From Prunella strophiata (taxonomy: Eukaryota; Chordata; Aves; Passeriformes; Prunellidae): a DNA stretch of 64,000 nt. The notes below the pieces were generated by a model. That model made no database searches. It had not been told where the DNA came from and saw only the letters and a list, made by a program, of their open reading frames with translations. The DNA is taken from NCBI GenBank assembly GCA_036583965.1, contig JAZBQD010000001.1, positions 19,004,608 through 19,068,607 of the forward strand, written 5' to 3'. Numbering within the stretch: position 1 is the first letter of the stretch; every line of letters begins with the position of its first letter. The position numbers and the translations under genes were made by a program. Positions 62,351 through 64,000 of this stretch are shown here, in pieces.

Positions 62351-64000
62351 GTTCATGTGGCCACATCCCAAGTGATGGCCCTGTATCTGTAGGTCCCCAT
62401 GAAGAGAAAAGCTCAGAAGCAGAGCAGGAAGAATGAAATCCCATTTTTGCTGGGTCAGTGTGGGCCCAGAGGAGGGCACAGGGGCTGGGAGGGAGCAGTG
62501 CCAGCAGGTGCCAGGGCCAGCAGTGCCTTGGGCAGGTGGGGCATTGCCCAAACCCCAGATTGTGACAGGGATTTGCTGCTTTCCCTGGATGTCCCACTGG
62601 AGAGCAGGAGCTGCTCCTGTTGTGTCCCAAGGAGCTGCCCTGTTCCCAGGGTCCTTTTGGGGTGACAATGTCACTGAACCCTGATTTATTTCCAGACATT
62701 TCAAGTCATTCCCAAGATGTTCTGTGCCACAGATTGGCACTGAGCTGAGTCATCGAGTTTTCCTCCTGTTAATTTATTAAATAACCACTGAAAACTCCTC
62801 ATTACCAAATACATCCTGACTATTTAAAGGAAAAAAAAAAAAAAAAAACAACTTTTTTCTCTGTGCACATCTCCTGTTATCCTCCCCAGAATTCCAATTC
62901 CTCTGATCCAGAGGTGGATCCAGAGCTCCTAAAGCAGAACTCAGAATGTTTGCTGCAAACACCCATCCCTTGTTAAGCAGTATTTACATAAAACATGCTG
63001 ACACCACTTTGGGGAGATTGAGTAGGATGCTTTCTCAGCTGTTGAAATTTGCACACGAGATGGAAGATGTTTTGATTAAAAGAAGGGTTAGCTGAATATT
63101 TTTTTTCCCATTTATTCCCATGTGTCAAAATCAAAGCAGAGTTTCTCCAGGCGTTTTGCCCATTTTTTTTTTCCTTTTTTTCTGTTCCTCTTGTTCAGTT
63201 GTTTGGACTTTTTCCCTCAAGGTTGAGATTCTTGTGGGTTTTTTTTTCTTGTAGCAGAGGAATTCAGTTATTTAAGGAGATAAATACATATTAAAATGCC
63301 TTTTAGACAGAAATAAACACTGTGACTGGGTTTAGCTTCCTGTTTATTTTTGGGAGCGTTTGTAAATTCATTCTGGAATTTATTGGATTGGCAACGGTGA
63401 GCTGGGGACAGGCAGGGGAAACCAGGGAGATTTTCCCAGCAGCATCCTCCTGCTGGAGGAACAGCAGTGAAAAAGAGCACAGGAATAATTTCATTTTGGT
63501 TGTCCACATTCTCCTTCCTTGTGACTTCTGTAATCTGAGGCCATTCCTGTGATAACATTGCCCTTCGTGGTTACTTAGTTGATTTTTTGAGCTGCATTTC
63601 CAAAGCCTCCTGTCAAGGAGGAGAACTCCAACTTTCCTAATCAGTGCTGAAACGACTTCTTCAAAGCCCAGAATGGAATCTTATCTCTTCTTTCCCCCTG
63701 CAGAGAGCACAAACGTTGCTTTTGTCATTCCTTTATTATTTGCTCTGCGAGGGTGCCAGCGCCTCTGGCCACTGAGAAACTGGAGCAAAAGCTTTTTTTA
63801 GCAACTGGAGCAGAATTTTCATAATAAACCTGATCTCGTGCCGTTCCCAAGCCTCCTTTGGGGAGAATCAGGGGAGGGAACTGGAATTAGGGAGGGTTGG
63901 AAGCAAGGGAACTTCAAGGAGCCTCATCCTAAAAACCCTCCACGGATTTGCTGCCGCTGCCTGGATTAGAGGACCCTTTAATTTGCTTTTAATTAAAATG

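Larger units (their letters stand above)
44796..64000 (+). other. Putative PTPRE intron 1; no coding exon recognised
   Basis: This 19 kb stretch lacks a recognisable coding exon. Besides the repeats listed separately it holds a short AAAT repeat at 45289-45312, a run of 43 T at 49548-49590 and an A-run at 62829-62848. Unique-looking stretches without an assigned element are 44800-46690, 47360-47985, 48410-50305, 50845-53500, 53845-54285, 54645-56580, 58485-59085, 59175-60465 and 62350-64000. I looked for a signal peptide plus transmembrane exon typical of PTPRE. Only a weak leucine-rich frame at 52303 appeared; it lacks exon boundaries and I do not call it. Confidence 0.4.

Overview
The window looks like vertebrate, specifically avian and probably songbird, nuclear DNA. 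The evidence is many truncated CR1-type LINE 3' ends, several solo endogenous-retrovirus LTRs, abundant minisatellites, one CpG island and almost no coding sequence. Nothing resembles bacterial gene organisation, and nearly all long open frames are repeat or CpG-island artefacts.

Only one protein-coding exon is recognised with confidence: a minus-strand first exon (34828-35056) encoding the N-terminus of a clarin, best matched by recall to clarin-3 (CLRN3). It has a conventional splice donor, and a DR1-type nuclear-receptor site lies about 150 bp upstream of the start codon. About 8 kb to the right, a 1.5 kb CpG island (about 43250-44795) contains plus-strand splice donors. In human 10q26.2, CLRN3 (minus) lies beside PTPRE (plus) in the same arrangement. 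I therefore infer that the island is the PTPRE promoter and that 44.8-64 kb is PTPRE intron 1. No PTPRE coding exon was recognised. CLRN3 exons 2 and 3 should lie left of 34.8 kb, but I could not find them.

Layout. 1-25 kb: intergenic or downstream DNA with CR1 copies, two LTRs with long terminal inverted repeats (2141-2866, 9237-9554), parts of a second LTR family (16912-17400, 20385-20970), and minisatellites at 3.1, 14.6, 15.3-16.6, 19.7 and 23.8 kb. A CpG-enriched 230-bp patch at 8.5-8.7 kb holds a consensus-perfect CTCF core and a splice-donor-like site. 25571-28077: an apparently uninterrupted (AT)n tract of about 2.5 kb with a decayed AT-rich right flank. 28.5-29.04 kb: two tandem copies of one LTR. 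32.3-34.8 kb: CLRN3 intron 1, with inverted CR1 copies and a near-perfect foldback. 36-41 kb: duplicated unique-looking segments. 42.37-43.23 kb: a tandem array of about 142-bp units abutting the CpG island, which itself contains four short GC-rich tandem repeats. 44.8-64 kb: putative PTPRE intron with a G-run/T-run minisatellite at 48 kb, LTRs at 50.3-50.8 and 57.3-58.5 kb, minisatellites at 53.5 and 54.3 kb, and a 1.9 kb minisatellite at 60.5-62.3 kb.

I see no previously undescribed multi-gene system. The most notable items are the 2.5 kb AT tract, the repeat array next to the promoter, the inverted-repeat structures in CLRN3 intron 1, and the two candidate regulatory sites.
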